Shown here piece after piece: positions 40,201 to 50,127 of a stretch of DNA of 64,000 nucleotides. Each line of letters starts with the position of its first letter. The first letter of the stretch is position 1. Made by a program: the position numbers and the translations under genes. The DNA comes from Sarcocystis neurona (lineage: Eukaryota > Apicomplexa > Conoidasida > Eucoccidiorida > Sarcocystidae), in assembly GCA_000727475.1 (NCBI GenBank), contig KL647289.1, positions 7,368,629-7,432,628 on the forward strand, written 5' to 3'. The notes below the pieces were generated by a model. That model had not been told where the DNA came from. It saw only the letters and a program-made list of their open reading frames with translations, and did no database searches.

Positions 40201-41725
40201 CTTGTATCTCTCTTCAACTGTGGGTGGTCCCCTGTGACTGAAGTGACCCCGTCTTGGCTGCTGTTTGAGAAGATGCATCGTCCTCGACAAGCTCTTCATT
40301 TCTGTGAGCGCCGCATGTGGTGCAGTCTGTCTGCCTTCTCCCTCCGAACGTACTTCCACGCCCTGCCTGCGCTATCTGTGTGCAGATGTAGAAGAACGTG
40401 CACAGCACATTCTATCAAAATAGATAACATGAATTGGCTGTTGTGAAAAAGGGTTTTTTTGTGGAGTTGGCAGAGGTGTCGGAGGGCCTAGATGCATGTC
40501 TCTCCGTCGCCTTTCGTACGCACTGCGCGGACCGCAGAGGAAGCCACAGTACCCGTCAGCGTACATACACCCAAAAAACTACGGGGGGACCCTACACTTA
40601 TGAACCGCTCTTCGTCTCACCGAGCGCTGCTTCGTTGCTAGAGTGGGTAGTTGTGTTGCGTGGCTGATACCTGTCTCCACAAAAAGAAACTCTAGACCAG
40701 TAAGGGTTGACGTCTGGGTCTTGCGTTTTCTGATGAATCGCTGTATCAGCTGACTCTTCGAAGTGATCCATGCGTTCTTCGTTGAAATTCAGTTTTCACG
40801 GATTCGTCCCGGTGAGGGACCCTGGTGCAACTGCTAGCAACTTCTGTGATTTTTTCATAGGTAGAAGAATTATAGTGCTTTGCTGTGCGGCTGACCCGCT
40901 GTGTTGGGTGCGCTGATTTGAAAGTAGAAACTTCTTTTCTGCGGGCTTTCTTGGATAGCTAGAGCCTTCTGCTGCTAAGTGAGGAGTACGTGCACTGTAC
41001 TGCTTCCTCGTCAAAAAGAATCTCGGCAGCAGCCGCAATATTATTTAGTAATACGTCTCAGTATTACTCAATAAGGCGTCGTCACTTCTCCGTGCCAATG
41101 GAAATAGAACTGATTCGCCAAGTTGACAACAGCTACACCGTAAATCAATGTTGTAACGTAAAGATTTGTTGCCACACTGTAAACTTTTTGGCTCTCAAGC
41201 TTATAGTATGAGATTGCTTCACGTACAAACTATGCCGTATCGCCCCGCTGAAAATTTTCGGTGGTTTCTTGTTAATTATGCTTCAGCACGTCTCGAGCGA
41301 TCCGGGGCCAAGCTATTTCTACGCACGCGAAAAATCAGGCGGCGCTGCGGCAGCTGCGGGAGGAACAGCGGGAGCGCTTCGAGCAGCGGGCAGAGACAAC
41401 ACGAAGCACCGGGCCGACAGCAGCAGCAGTACCGGCTGCTGTTTCAAGGAGAGACTCGCGCTCGAGAGGCGGCACTGATGCGCCTGACACGAGATTAGAA
41501 AAGAACTGGTTACCAGACGCAGGCACAGATGCTGCAGCTCATGCTGCAGAGGCCGTTTCTGCAGCTCCTCAGGGGGCTGCTGCTGCTGGATCAGGGAGCG
41601 GAAAGAAGAAGTTGCAGAAGGGCTCGTCTTCCTTGCAAGCAGCGGGCCGGTTTTTCAGAAAGCTTTGTAAAGGGAAGAGCGTTGAATCACTGGGAAAGCA
41701 ACGTGGCGGCGCCGCAGCTACGTAG
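37284..41725 (+). CDS. PUB-domain protein, probable p97/CDC48 cofactor
   Basis: PUB domains bind the C-terminal tail of the AAA ATPase p97/CDC48, in ubiquitin-dependent extraction and degradation. Proposed exons 37284-37411, 38601-39170, 39848-40009 and 41287-41725 are GT/AG-bounded and in phase (432 residues). The first exon gives the leading helices (NMEAALEVAS, then LLIKIVSN across the junction). The second gives the hallmark KYRCLNSSSNALQQRVL (residues 57-73) and FENLLFALGF (79-88), then LPETVDLTGLMEALQLLRA (150-168). Gln-rich insertions (about 100-140) sit between the last helices and the closing strand. The C-terminus has a charged helix (ALRQLREEQRERFEQR) and a basic Ser/Lys tail. No UBX, UBA or transglutaminase domain is visible. 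The true start may lie further upstream, since a frame stop precedes the chosen ATG closely; the last splice pair has alternatives. Confidence 0.72.
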
Positions 41726-43317
41726 ACAGAAAGACGCTGGAGCCAGTCAACAACAGCAGCTGTAGGAGTCAAAGCACTTTCTATAGCGATGATGCACCGA
41801 CACTACATATGCACACACACGCGCGTAGACAGAGACGTCGCGCACTCGGGCACGAAGCGCAGCCGGACTGCGGCGAATAGGTGGTGAGATATTGCCGAAA
41901 GTGAGTAGTAACACATTTTGGGAGATAGCAGCGTTAACACCAGGGCGGGCAATACACTTGCACATACGTGAAGATAGTGGTTCATTCAAAGCAGATTCTT
42001 GGAGTCTCAGGCGGCAGCAAGCAGAGCAGCGTCCCAGCAACTGGGAAGGCATGAGGTGCTGTGCCTAGAGAACAGTAGTCGGCTGTAAGCAGCGGAACGA
42101 ACGCAGCTGCAAAGCCGCGCAGAGAGCGCACACAGCGACAGCGTCCGGACAGCTGTATCGGCAGCAACACGCTAGCACTCTTACCGGAGACAGAGAGGTC
42201 GTACTTGCTCTGGGTAGGAGCTTTGCAGCAGCAGCAGAGATGTACCGCCGTAACTGAAAACTGAAAGTGCATTTCAAACGAAAGTAGACGATTTTGACAT
42301 TAGGTATCTAGGACATCAGCCAGAACAGCTAGGAGACCCGTACCTCTCACCACAGGAGCGGTAACAAGAAAAGAATGACACGGCCAGGAAAGGTGAAAGT
42401 CCCGCTGGTTTATGGATATGAGGAAGACACCGCCGCGACGTTCCGAAGTGCACACGCAGATAGGGGAGACACACGCAGCAACAGCTTCGGTGGCAGCTGC
42501 TGTGATAACGTATTCGAGGACGTCTGGGCGAGCCGCAGGGGAGGAGCAGCAATAGTAGCAGCAGCCGTCACCGTACGATCAGGAGCCACTGTCACGCACC
42601 AGCAATGCTTGATTGCACTGGAAACACGGTAGGGTATACAAGCAGTAACGTCAACAAGAGGGCGACAACACAGCAGGGGCAACACCCTCTGCGGCTTCAC
42701 ACCGTGAGAAATTTTCGGCGGAAATTCTGGCGACGAAGTATTGTACGGAGACTACAAGAGGGCACATATGAACTACGAACACAACGGTGGCATTCCTGAG
42801 CACCAGAGCTTTAAGCGAAGAGAGGACTGACACACTGGTGCGTGTAGCAGATGCAGCGGCCGGGCAGGAAATTGCAGCACTTTGACACCCCAGCACCACC
42901 AGCCGCTGCATCAATTGCAGCAGACGGTGGTATTTAGCTGCGGCTGGGCAATACCGGCGGGTGAACGAGCAGCAGTGACAGCATTGCTCAGACAGGGTAG
43001 AGGGGAGTTTATGTTTGCACGAGGAAGGCAGCAGCACTGGAGGCCGAAGCACTAGCCGAAATATAAAGTCTGTATACGCAGATTATGGCAAACGCTATTT
43101 GGAACTGCCTGAAAGTGCAAGGTTGTGAAACAGCTCCGTTAGGGGATGCACGTGGTGGGAAGCTATTCACTTCAGATCAACAACGGTTTCGCGCAGACAC
43201 TTTTCTTGGCCGCTGAGATCTCGTGTATTTCGGATCTGCAAAAGTCAACGTCGCAGCGCCTCCCGAGTACTCCTTTTCTTGCAGTCGTATGCCGCCAGTG
43301 GCTTCCTCTGAGATAAA

Positions 43318-43719
43318 ATGCATACTGCATGGCCCCGCAGCATCCTTGTCACTCTAGGTGTTGTGTGCTTTTCCCTGGTAGGACCACCTCATAGAGGGGG
43401 GCTGACGGAGACCCGACATGGCGTCGTTGCTTGTATCCGTGGACGTGGGCAGCGTGCGCATATCTGTACGTGCAGGCTGATTTGTCGACGGATTATTTTT
43501 CTCACGCGTCTGTGTGTCCTTGTACCTCTAGGTCAGTTTGTGTACTTCCACCGTTCGAGAGTCTGTGCAGCGCTCTGTGACCAGGAATGCGGTGCCAGGA
43601 GGCCGGAATTGGGGACGTGTCACACGATGAGCGGCAGAATCGACACGCAAACAGCGGCCGTGGTGGGCTGGCGGCTTATTGTCATTCATGTTCATCTTTT
43701 GTGTTGGCATCCCCGATGA
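43318..43719 (+). CDS. Small ORF with signal-peptide-like start, uncertain
   Basis: The 133-codon ORF begins MHTAWPRSILVTLGVVCFSL, a basic-then-hydrophobic start that looks like a secretory signal. It goes on with a moderately Cys-rich stretch (CAALCDQECGA). No domain is recognised and no neighbouring exon supports it. It may be the first exon of a secreted protein or a chance ORF. Confidence 0.2.
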   Translation: MHTAWPRSILVTLGVVCFSLVGPPHRGGLTETRHGVVACIRGRGQRAHICTCRLICRRIIFLTRLCVLVPLGQFVYFHRSRVCAALCDQECGARRPELGTCHTMSGRIDTQTAAVVGWRLIVIHVHLLCWHPR

Positions 43720-44675
43720 ACTTCATCTCGATTGTCATGCTGCACTGCGGTACACACAAAGCACGCACGTTTTATAGTCGCTAGAAGGCAAGTCTCCCAA
43801 AACCTGTCATCGACTGAGGAGGCTATTTCGATATATATTCGATCACTCTTCGTTCTGCGTCTTCCACGGCTAAACTTATGACGAAGTTGTGAAGCGCTGT
43901 AATTCTGCGCTGTACTTGTGAATGTTTCTGACGCCCTTTCGGCAAACGAGGAAAGCCCACGGGCGCTGTCCTGCTAAAGGACGAAGCCGCGCAGGCCAGC
44001 AGCAGTAGCAGCGCGTAAAATGTTGCCGTGTAACTTTCTATGGAAAAGTCAGCGTGTAAAACGGAAATGTTTTTTTGTGAACAACGAAGATGATTAAACT
44101 GCCGACGCCGCAGCGCACCGCACTGGCTATGGTGCGTGCGCGTGCAGTGGCGTGTACATACACCGCGTTTTGGGGTGTCGACAGTTCGCTTCTTTGAAGA
44201 CGGTTGCTCACTCTCTCCAGTTTAAGGTCTGATTATTTCCGTCCTCCCAGTCGTTCGAGGCACATGTGGAGAGGGCTACACTCTTGTTTTTTCTGATTCG
44301 GCGACACAGCAGTGTGACCTGGTGGAGCTGAGCACTGTTTACGTGGAGGCGTACACGTGCCCACGTGTATCTTAGGAAACTAGATATACGTATATAGATA
44401 CACACACAGTCGTATTCATGCACCTCACAGTGTTGTGACGTGATTCTTTCAATCTCTGAATGTCGGTCACCTCTCCCATTTCCTCATCGACTGCATGCTC
44501 TTCTCATTGCCTGATCGACTGCCTACTCGTCGCTTTTTCTATACGGCGGCTTATTTTCCTCGTCTTTCAATGCGCTGCACACTTCTCTCCCGGTTTCTAT
44601 TGGGACCGTGGGCAAGCCAACAGATCGAGTCGAGGTCTGTTACGAAGTGATCCAAACTCGACCGACACAGCACCA

Positions 44676-44838
44676 TTTACAAAACTAGCTCTGAATTCAA
44701 GTGAATACCGACCGCGCACATAGGCATATATATGACTAGGTATCTCTACGACATGAGCTTTACAAAACTAGCTCTCAATTCAAGTGAATACCGACCGCGC
44801 ACATAGGCATATATATGACTAGGTATCTCTACGACATG
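44676..44838. repeat. 83-bp tandem duplication
   Basis: Two copies starting TTTACAAAACTAGCTCT (44676 and 44759) are almost identical through GACTAGGTATCTCTACGACA. One mismatch (CTGAATT versus CTCAATT) was noticed, which suggests a recent event. Confidence 0.9.
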
Positions 44839-45030
44839 AGCCGTGTGGTAATAACGCTGCACGAGGAAAACGGCGTTGAGATGTGCGTGTACATATGTGT
44901 GTACGTCAGTTCTTATATGGTTGTAGCGTTCTCCGGAACTGGACTTTGGTTAGGAAATCAGTGCGTTCTCGTCGTAGCAACGCGGCCGAAATGCACACAC
45001 ACACACGGACACATACCCACGCACATACAC

Positions 45031-45165
45031 AATCATTCTTGAAGTTAGCTAGAAATATGTTCTCTTCCGTCCGGTAGGCACGCATGGCTGCCTCCGTCTC
45101 AGGGGCTTGCACTTTATTGATATCCGACGTCCTGTGACCGCTCTGTCGCATGCGTTTAGCTGCAG
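45031..45165 (-). CDS. Candidate exon, unassigned minus-strand gene
   Basis: The exon follows a good acceptor (CCATTCTTGCAG) and ends before a GTGTAT donor. It encodes a charged, Ala-bearing helical segment (KRMRQSGHRTSDINKVQAPE, then ETEAAMRAYRTEENIFLANF). The composition is protein-like and free of triplet repeats, unlike its surroundings. It could belong with the exons at 46.1 and 48.5 kb on the same strand, but the joins could not be proved. Confidence 0.35.
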
Positions 45166-46072
45166 CTGCAAGAATGGCGCCGTACGCATGTCAGTTCCGC
45201 ACACTCTGCTGGCACCAATGATCTATCGGTAAACATATGGTTCACTAATCAGAACATACTTGTACATGCTCGCTTACATGTGAGAACACCTATCGTTGAG
45301 CGTTTCAGACCCGAGGAACCCGCACGTCACTACCATGTATTGCAAACTTCCGCCAGTACGTAGACGCATATATATGTATGTAGCGTCAGTGCAGCAGACT
45401 GTTTCAATCACTGACAGGGGCCTGGTCGACGGCGTGCAATTTGCCTGCAAGCAGCTGACACAGCTGCACTACCTGAAACGCAACCACAAAATATCATACG
45501 TAAATTTTCTTGCCTCCCAGTAAACTTGCAAAGATAATATGCGCCACGTACTTCACTACCCTAAGTTCACAGCCACGTCCACGTTAAAAAAAGTCGTGTA
45601 CTATTTTACCGAACACGTACAAATACCTATCCATATATATATATATATATACATATGTCATCGAGTTAGAGGCCTGCATGCGTGTACCTTCATGTATACC
45701 AACGTAGTCCTTCCCTGTGATGCTAACACAAAAATATGATTTTTATGAATCGCTGTAGTGTATACCTGCATTTATGGAACGTGACATATGCACGGATTCC
45801 AGGCAGATTGTTTGGACAGTAATTATTCTGGACGGTAGAAGTCGGTAAATGTAGAGAACTGAGTAGCCACTCACGCTTGACGCCTGGCGTTGCCGTCGCT
45901 CCCACCCCCCTCTGTAGTAACTACGCTGCGGTAATGCTGAAGCTGCGTACCTGTGCGCACGTCTATATACATACAGTTTCCCCGCGTAGACTCTGGGCAC
46001 AGACCCCAACACGCTGAACACATACATACATATGAGATGCACGAATCCTTCCCACAACCGTTGTCGGTGAAC

Positions 46073-46242
46073 CTTCTTCAATATGTAGTACTGGGGAAGT
46101 GCTTCTGTTTGGTGTAGCTGCTGGAAAAATTTAGTAGAACGGTAGAGTGTCTTGACTGACAGAGAACTACGGCGCGACAAAACCTCCAGCCCCCACAGAT
46201 CATACCGGTATACAGCGAAGGGGTACGCACAATTCGTGTGAA
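46073..46242 (-). CDS. Candidate exon, unassigned minus-strand gene
   Basis: After a TAG acceptor the frame reads a coherent segment including AVYRYDLWGLEVLSRRS and KTLYRSTKFFQQLHQTEALP, up to a GTTCAC donor after LKK. Reading could also continue left into RLWEGFVH. The residues are aromatic and basic with no low complexity, which favours real coding sequence. No family is recognised. Confidence 0.38.
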
Positions 46243-46440
46243 CTACTTACATACGTGAAGAGAGGAGCGATCTACTGCACCAGTACACCACCGAATAAGC
46301 AGCACGAATCTCGAACCGCTACGGTGGCACGCGAGTTCTAATCAGGATAAAGAGATACCTATAGCAACAGCTAGTGCGCTCAAACCTGTTCGCCCACACA
46401 AGGGGAAGACATACACGTACGCGTACGTATACCCATGTAT

Positions 46441-47472
46441 ATGTCTACGCGTTCACGCACCTCTGGGGGAGCGGCAGCCGGAGCATCACAGTACGCGCAA
46501 GACTCGGTGACAAATCTGTCTATAAGAGTTCGCAGTCGCCGGGCATCTCCGTCACGTGTCGATGACCGCAGCAGCTGACCCTCTGAAGCAGCAACAATCG
46601 CAGGATCGACGCCGTCAAGCGCAGCGTCGAGGAAAGTAGCGCAAAGAACGAAGAGCGCCTGCCGCTACGCTACGATAGCGGCTCGTAACAGCAACGTAGG
46701 AGGTGTCGCGTCGGAAGAGCCGCTCGTGTACTGCGCGGCGCGCAGTGTGCAGTGTGAGCAGCAGTGGCAGCACATCCAGTCAGCAGGAGCGTATGTTCAC
46801 GGTGGTCGAGGAAGTTGTGAAAGCCGAGTCGAAACGGTGCGGGCTGAAGCGCATTGACTTGCCTCACAACGAAAGAGCAGAACCAACAGCAGCGGCAGTA
46901 CCGCGAGCGCAGCAACAGTTACAACAGCTTCGGAGAAGACCCCTGACCGAGACAAACGGCTGACATGTCTCTCGATGCGCTTTAGCACCTACCTGCTGCT
47001 GAACTTCGCAACAAGTCGTATTTCCTACGGTGCTTCTGCTGCCGCACAACGTCTGCTGCCTCAAGGCTTCTGCTGCTGCACACCATCTGCTGCACACCTT
47101 CGGCTGCGGGGGCATGCTCGTGCTCTTTCGGTGCGCCGATCAGTTTGCTGGAGCCTTCTGCGTTTGCTCGTCGGTTTTGTTGCTCTGTTGCGGCTGTTAT
47201 TGTAGTCCCTCTCTCGGTGTGCTGATCTGCTGCTCAGGGGTGCGACGTGTCGCAAGAAGATGAGTCGAGGCGGACAAGCAGAGAACCTCCCAACTAGAGT
47301 GCACGACGGGAAACTTACGGGAGTGGACGATTTGTATCAGAAGATGCAGCAGGGGAAGGCAAAATGCGGAGGAGAAGGGAGGTCCGCAGTGACGCAGCAG
47401 CTCCAGCAGAAAGAACCGGAAAAGCGACCGATCCAGTTTCTCATGCTGAATCGCGAAGGCAACACGGAGTAG
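46441..47472 (+). other. Cluster of plus-strand coding-like fragments
   Basis: Several short open segments look protein-like but do not join neatly: an ATG at 46441 (MSTRSRTSGGAAAGASQYAQ onward), a piece near 46590-46687 (RRIDAVKRSVEESSAKNEER), one near 46790-46963 (MFTVVEEVVKAESKRCGLKR) and 47260-47472 (LPTRVHDGKLTGVDDLYQKM, ending at a stop). The gaps between the first pieces are too short for normal introns. This may be a small gene on the plus strand inside a minus-strand intron, or a decayed copy. Function unknown. Confidence 0.25.
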
Positions 47473-47839
47473 CAGCAGGAAATCTGTTACCGCTCAGTGT
47501 AACCATGCACGTACATCTGCATATGTATACATACACATAAACGTGGCCGCACCGCTCACAAGGAGCTGCTGCCACTTTGTTTACGGGTCATTTAATGGAA
47601 GTTGAAACGACGACAAATTGCTGCTACACCCCTTGACATACCTTAACGATGACATGTCCAGGCCTCCAGACCAAAAGAGACATGCACGGTAAGGTTGCTT
47701 CCACGACCGCACTTATCCAGCTTGACATTGTACATACACGTGCACACGTGCTCAGGCGAAAAGGCGCACACACAGCAATAAAGCATACATGTATATACAC
47801 ATAAACGCGACCTGTAATATTTCTACATAAAATATACAC

Positions 47840-47950
47840 AGATGCACGCATATATATATATATATAAACACATGCGTATCTGTATATATATATATGAATA
47901 CACATACGCATGTATATACATGTATACATATACATATATATATATATGTA
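47840..47950. repeat. AT-rich microsatellite cluster
   Basis: Runs of ATATAT broken by ACACATGCG-like spacers, followed by an ACAC run at about 47957-47972. No gene. Confidence 0.8.
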
Positions 47951-48399
47951 TTTATACAGACACACACACACACACGCACAACAAAGAGACAAACAAGTGT
48001 ACCTGTACACAGATGCATTTGACAAAAGACACAGCGACCGAGGTCTATCCTAGTCGTGGTAGCTCTATACATCTGCGGCGTAGTGACGCACGCGCAAGCA
48101 CAGTTTTGCCTCCCTGTGCACGAGTAATGTGGCGCTGATCGTATCCCTGCGTCTACCCTCTCTGTGAGCACCACGTCGTCCACATGTGAAGGCGGGTCAA
48201 CTAAACAAGTACCTCTCCAGCACACTCTGACACGTATAAATATTCGAATTTCGATGCATACACCCAGGATGACACGCGCCGATACGATGCATACACGTTT
48301 ACACATTGAAAAGCGAAAGGCAGGCAGATACACAGGTATATACCCGGTCTACCTAGCTTGCTGTGATTCTCTTGCCACCGAAAAAAGGGGACGACTCAC

Positions 48400-48603
48400 G
48401 ATGCATCTGAAAAGGGCTAGCACGGCAATAACTTCATTCTCAAATTTGGAGAGGTAGAGCAGGAACCGGACGATTGCCGCCCTGCGCTGCAACAACAGCA
48501 GAATCGCAGAGAAATCAAACGCACCTTCTTTCGTGACACGTGGAGGCGCACCCGCGGCGGTAGACGCGTGGACTCGACTACTTCGAAGATAAGCGAGACT
48601 CAT
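48400..48603 (-). CDS. Candidate first exon of an unassigned minus-strand gene
   Basis: An ATG at 48603 opens 68 codons ending exactly at a strong GTGAGT donor (48399 downwards). The peptide has a Ser/Ala-rich start (MSLAYLRSSRVHASTAAG), then a long hydrophobic-basic helical region (ILLLLQRRAAIVRFLLYLSK) ending ENEVIAVLALFRCI. Low-complexity triplets are absent. Possible later exons lie near 47.7 (ending before a GTATGT donor at 47641), 46.1 and 45.1 kb. The gene starts about 1.5 kb beyond the stop of the giant gene to its right. No family recognised. Confidence 0.45.
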
Positions 48604-50127
48604 GGAAACGCTCCTTTCTAGTGCTTCTTCTCTTAGATGCGAAAACAGCAGGCGTAGAAGGTGAAAGCGAACGCAGAAGACTCTCTCTCACAAGCATCAA
48701 CGCCGCTTTTTTTTTGCCTGTGTCCGCGTGTGAAAGATCGTAAGTGTGCAGGCACAGATACATATACGCCCACCTCCCCACTGCTAACATATTGGAACAG
48801 TGTACCTGTGCATACAAAGAGAGAGACACACACACAGCGTCAGTATGTAGTGCGTACGTACACACACGCATAACTGTATACAATCTTTGTACGAATACAT
48901 ATATTTATAAGGAGAGATTTATGTAGATAGACAGATACAATGTCGGTGTACAGTGGGGCTGTGCGTGTATATATACATATATATACGTACAAGTCTGGAT
49001 ATAAGAAGCAGGACCTCTACAGTGTCATTTTACGGTGACGGCTGTGCGTGTATGTACATATATATATATATATATGGCTAGTGAGGGCTGTGCGTATACA
49101 TATATATATATACATATATATGTACAAATCTGGGTGGGAAAGAGCGTCTGTACATATACGCAGCTTCCGCTGTTAGAGAACTTCTTTCAGGAGTCCTTGT
49201 GTACCAGCACACAAGGCAGAGAAATAACAAACATAGAAACTGGAACTGGCGACTAAGTGAGAATACCAGAAGCATCTGAGGCCCGCGTTTCTTCGGTGCC
49301 ACCAACATGCACGCGTACGCCGAGAGACAGAGAGCGAGCGAGTCAAGAAGGCACAAATTTTTCTTTCGTCTTCTTACACGTACAAAGTACACTACACACA
49401 GAAGTACTCATCCAGTGACCGAAAACATACATATTATATGGATACGTGTAAAGTTGTTTCTTTTTAAATCACACGGGTGCGCCTGTCTGAACTCTGTGCA
49501 CTTTTGTGGGCGGGGAAGGGGGGGGAGAGAAGACTCGCCTTCATATTCTGCTGACACAGGGTCGTCCGGGACGCCTCCGCATTCACAACCCCGTACACTA
49601 GCGTTCTCCTGCAGCGCCAGCAGCCACAATAGCAGGGCAATACACCGTTGCATTTGCACTTCTACATATATACACCCCTCACGTGTAGGAGAAGCAGAGA
49701 CAGTGCCGGAAATACACTACCGCTGTTACATGGGAAGACGTCGGTCTGTGCACGTAGCACGCTAAACCTGCCCAGACGGCAATTTGGCTGGGCAGACGGA
49801 CAGGGTTATCCACCTATATACATGTATATGTGTACACTTGTCTGCAGAACGTTGCATGTGCAGGGTTGCTTACAACAAGTACAGATAGAAGAGAGAGACA
49901 GACGGAGTTACACACGTGCACTACTATCTGCGTATAGTTACACCCGGGTGTCGATAGTTATACGTATATCTTTACATATGCATATATATGCACACGTATA
50001 CACAGATATACGTAGACATATAGGGTTACACATAAATGCGTTCATATCCTCCATTCTACGAGAGATGCAGAAGAAGCATTTGGCTTGAATTTAGAGAATA
50101 AGAAACTTCGAAAACTGGCGTGGGTCC
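48604..50127. other. Intergenic spacer with AT microsatellites
   Basis: This lies between the candidate first exon at 48603 and the stop codon of the giant minus-strand gene. It holds short ATATAT tracts (about 49057-49075, 49100-49120 and 49970-49990). It should contain the 3' end of one gene and the promoter of the other, but I see no specific signal. Confidence 0.5.

Larger units (their letters stand above)
41726..45030. other. Intergenic region with little recognisable content
   Basis: This follows the PUB gene stop. ORFs at 42375-42632 (plus) and 42651-43052 (minus) are in CAG-flecked DNA and match nothing known. A possible secreted ORF at 43318 and an 83-bp duplication at 44676 are listed separately. 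Otherwise I see nothing here. Confidence 0.4.
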
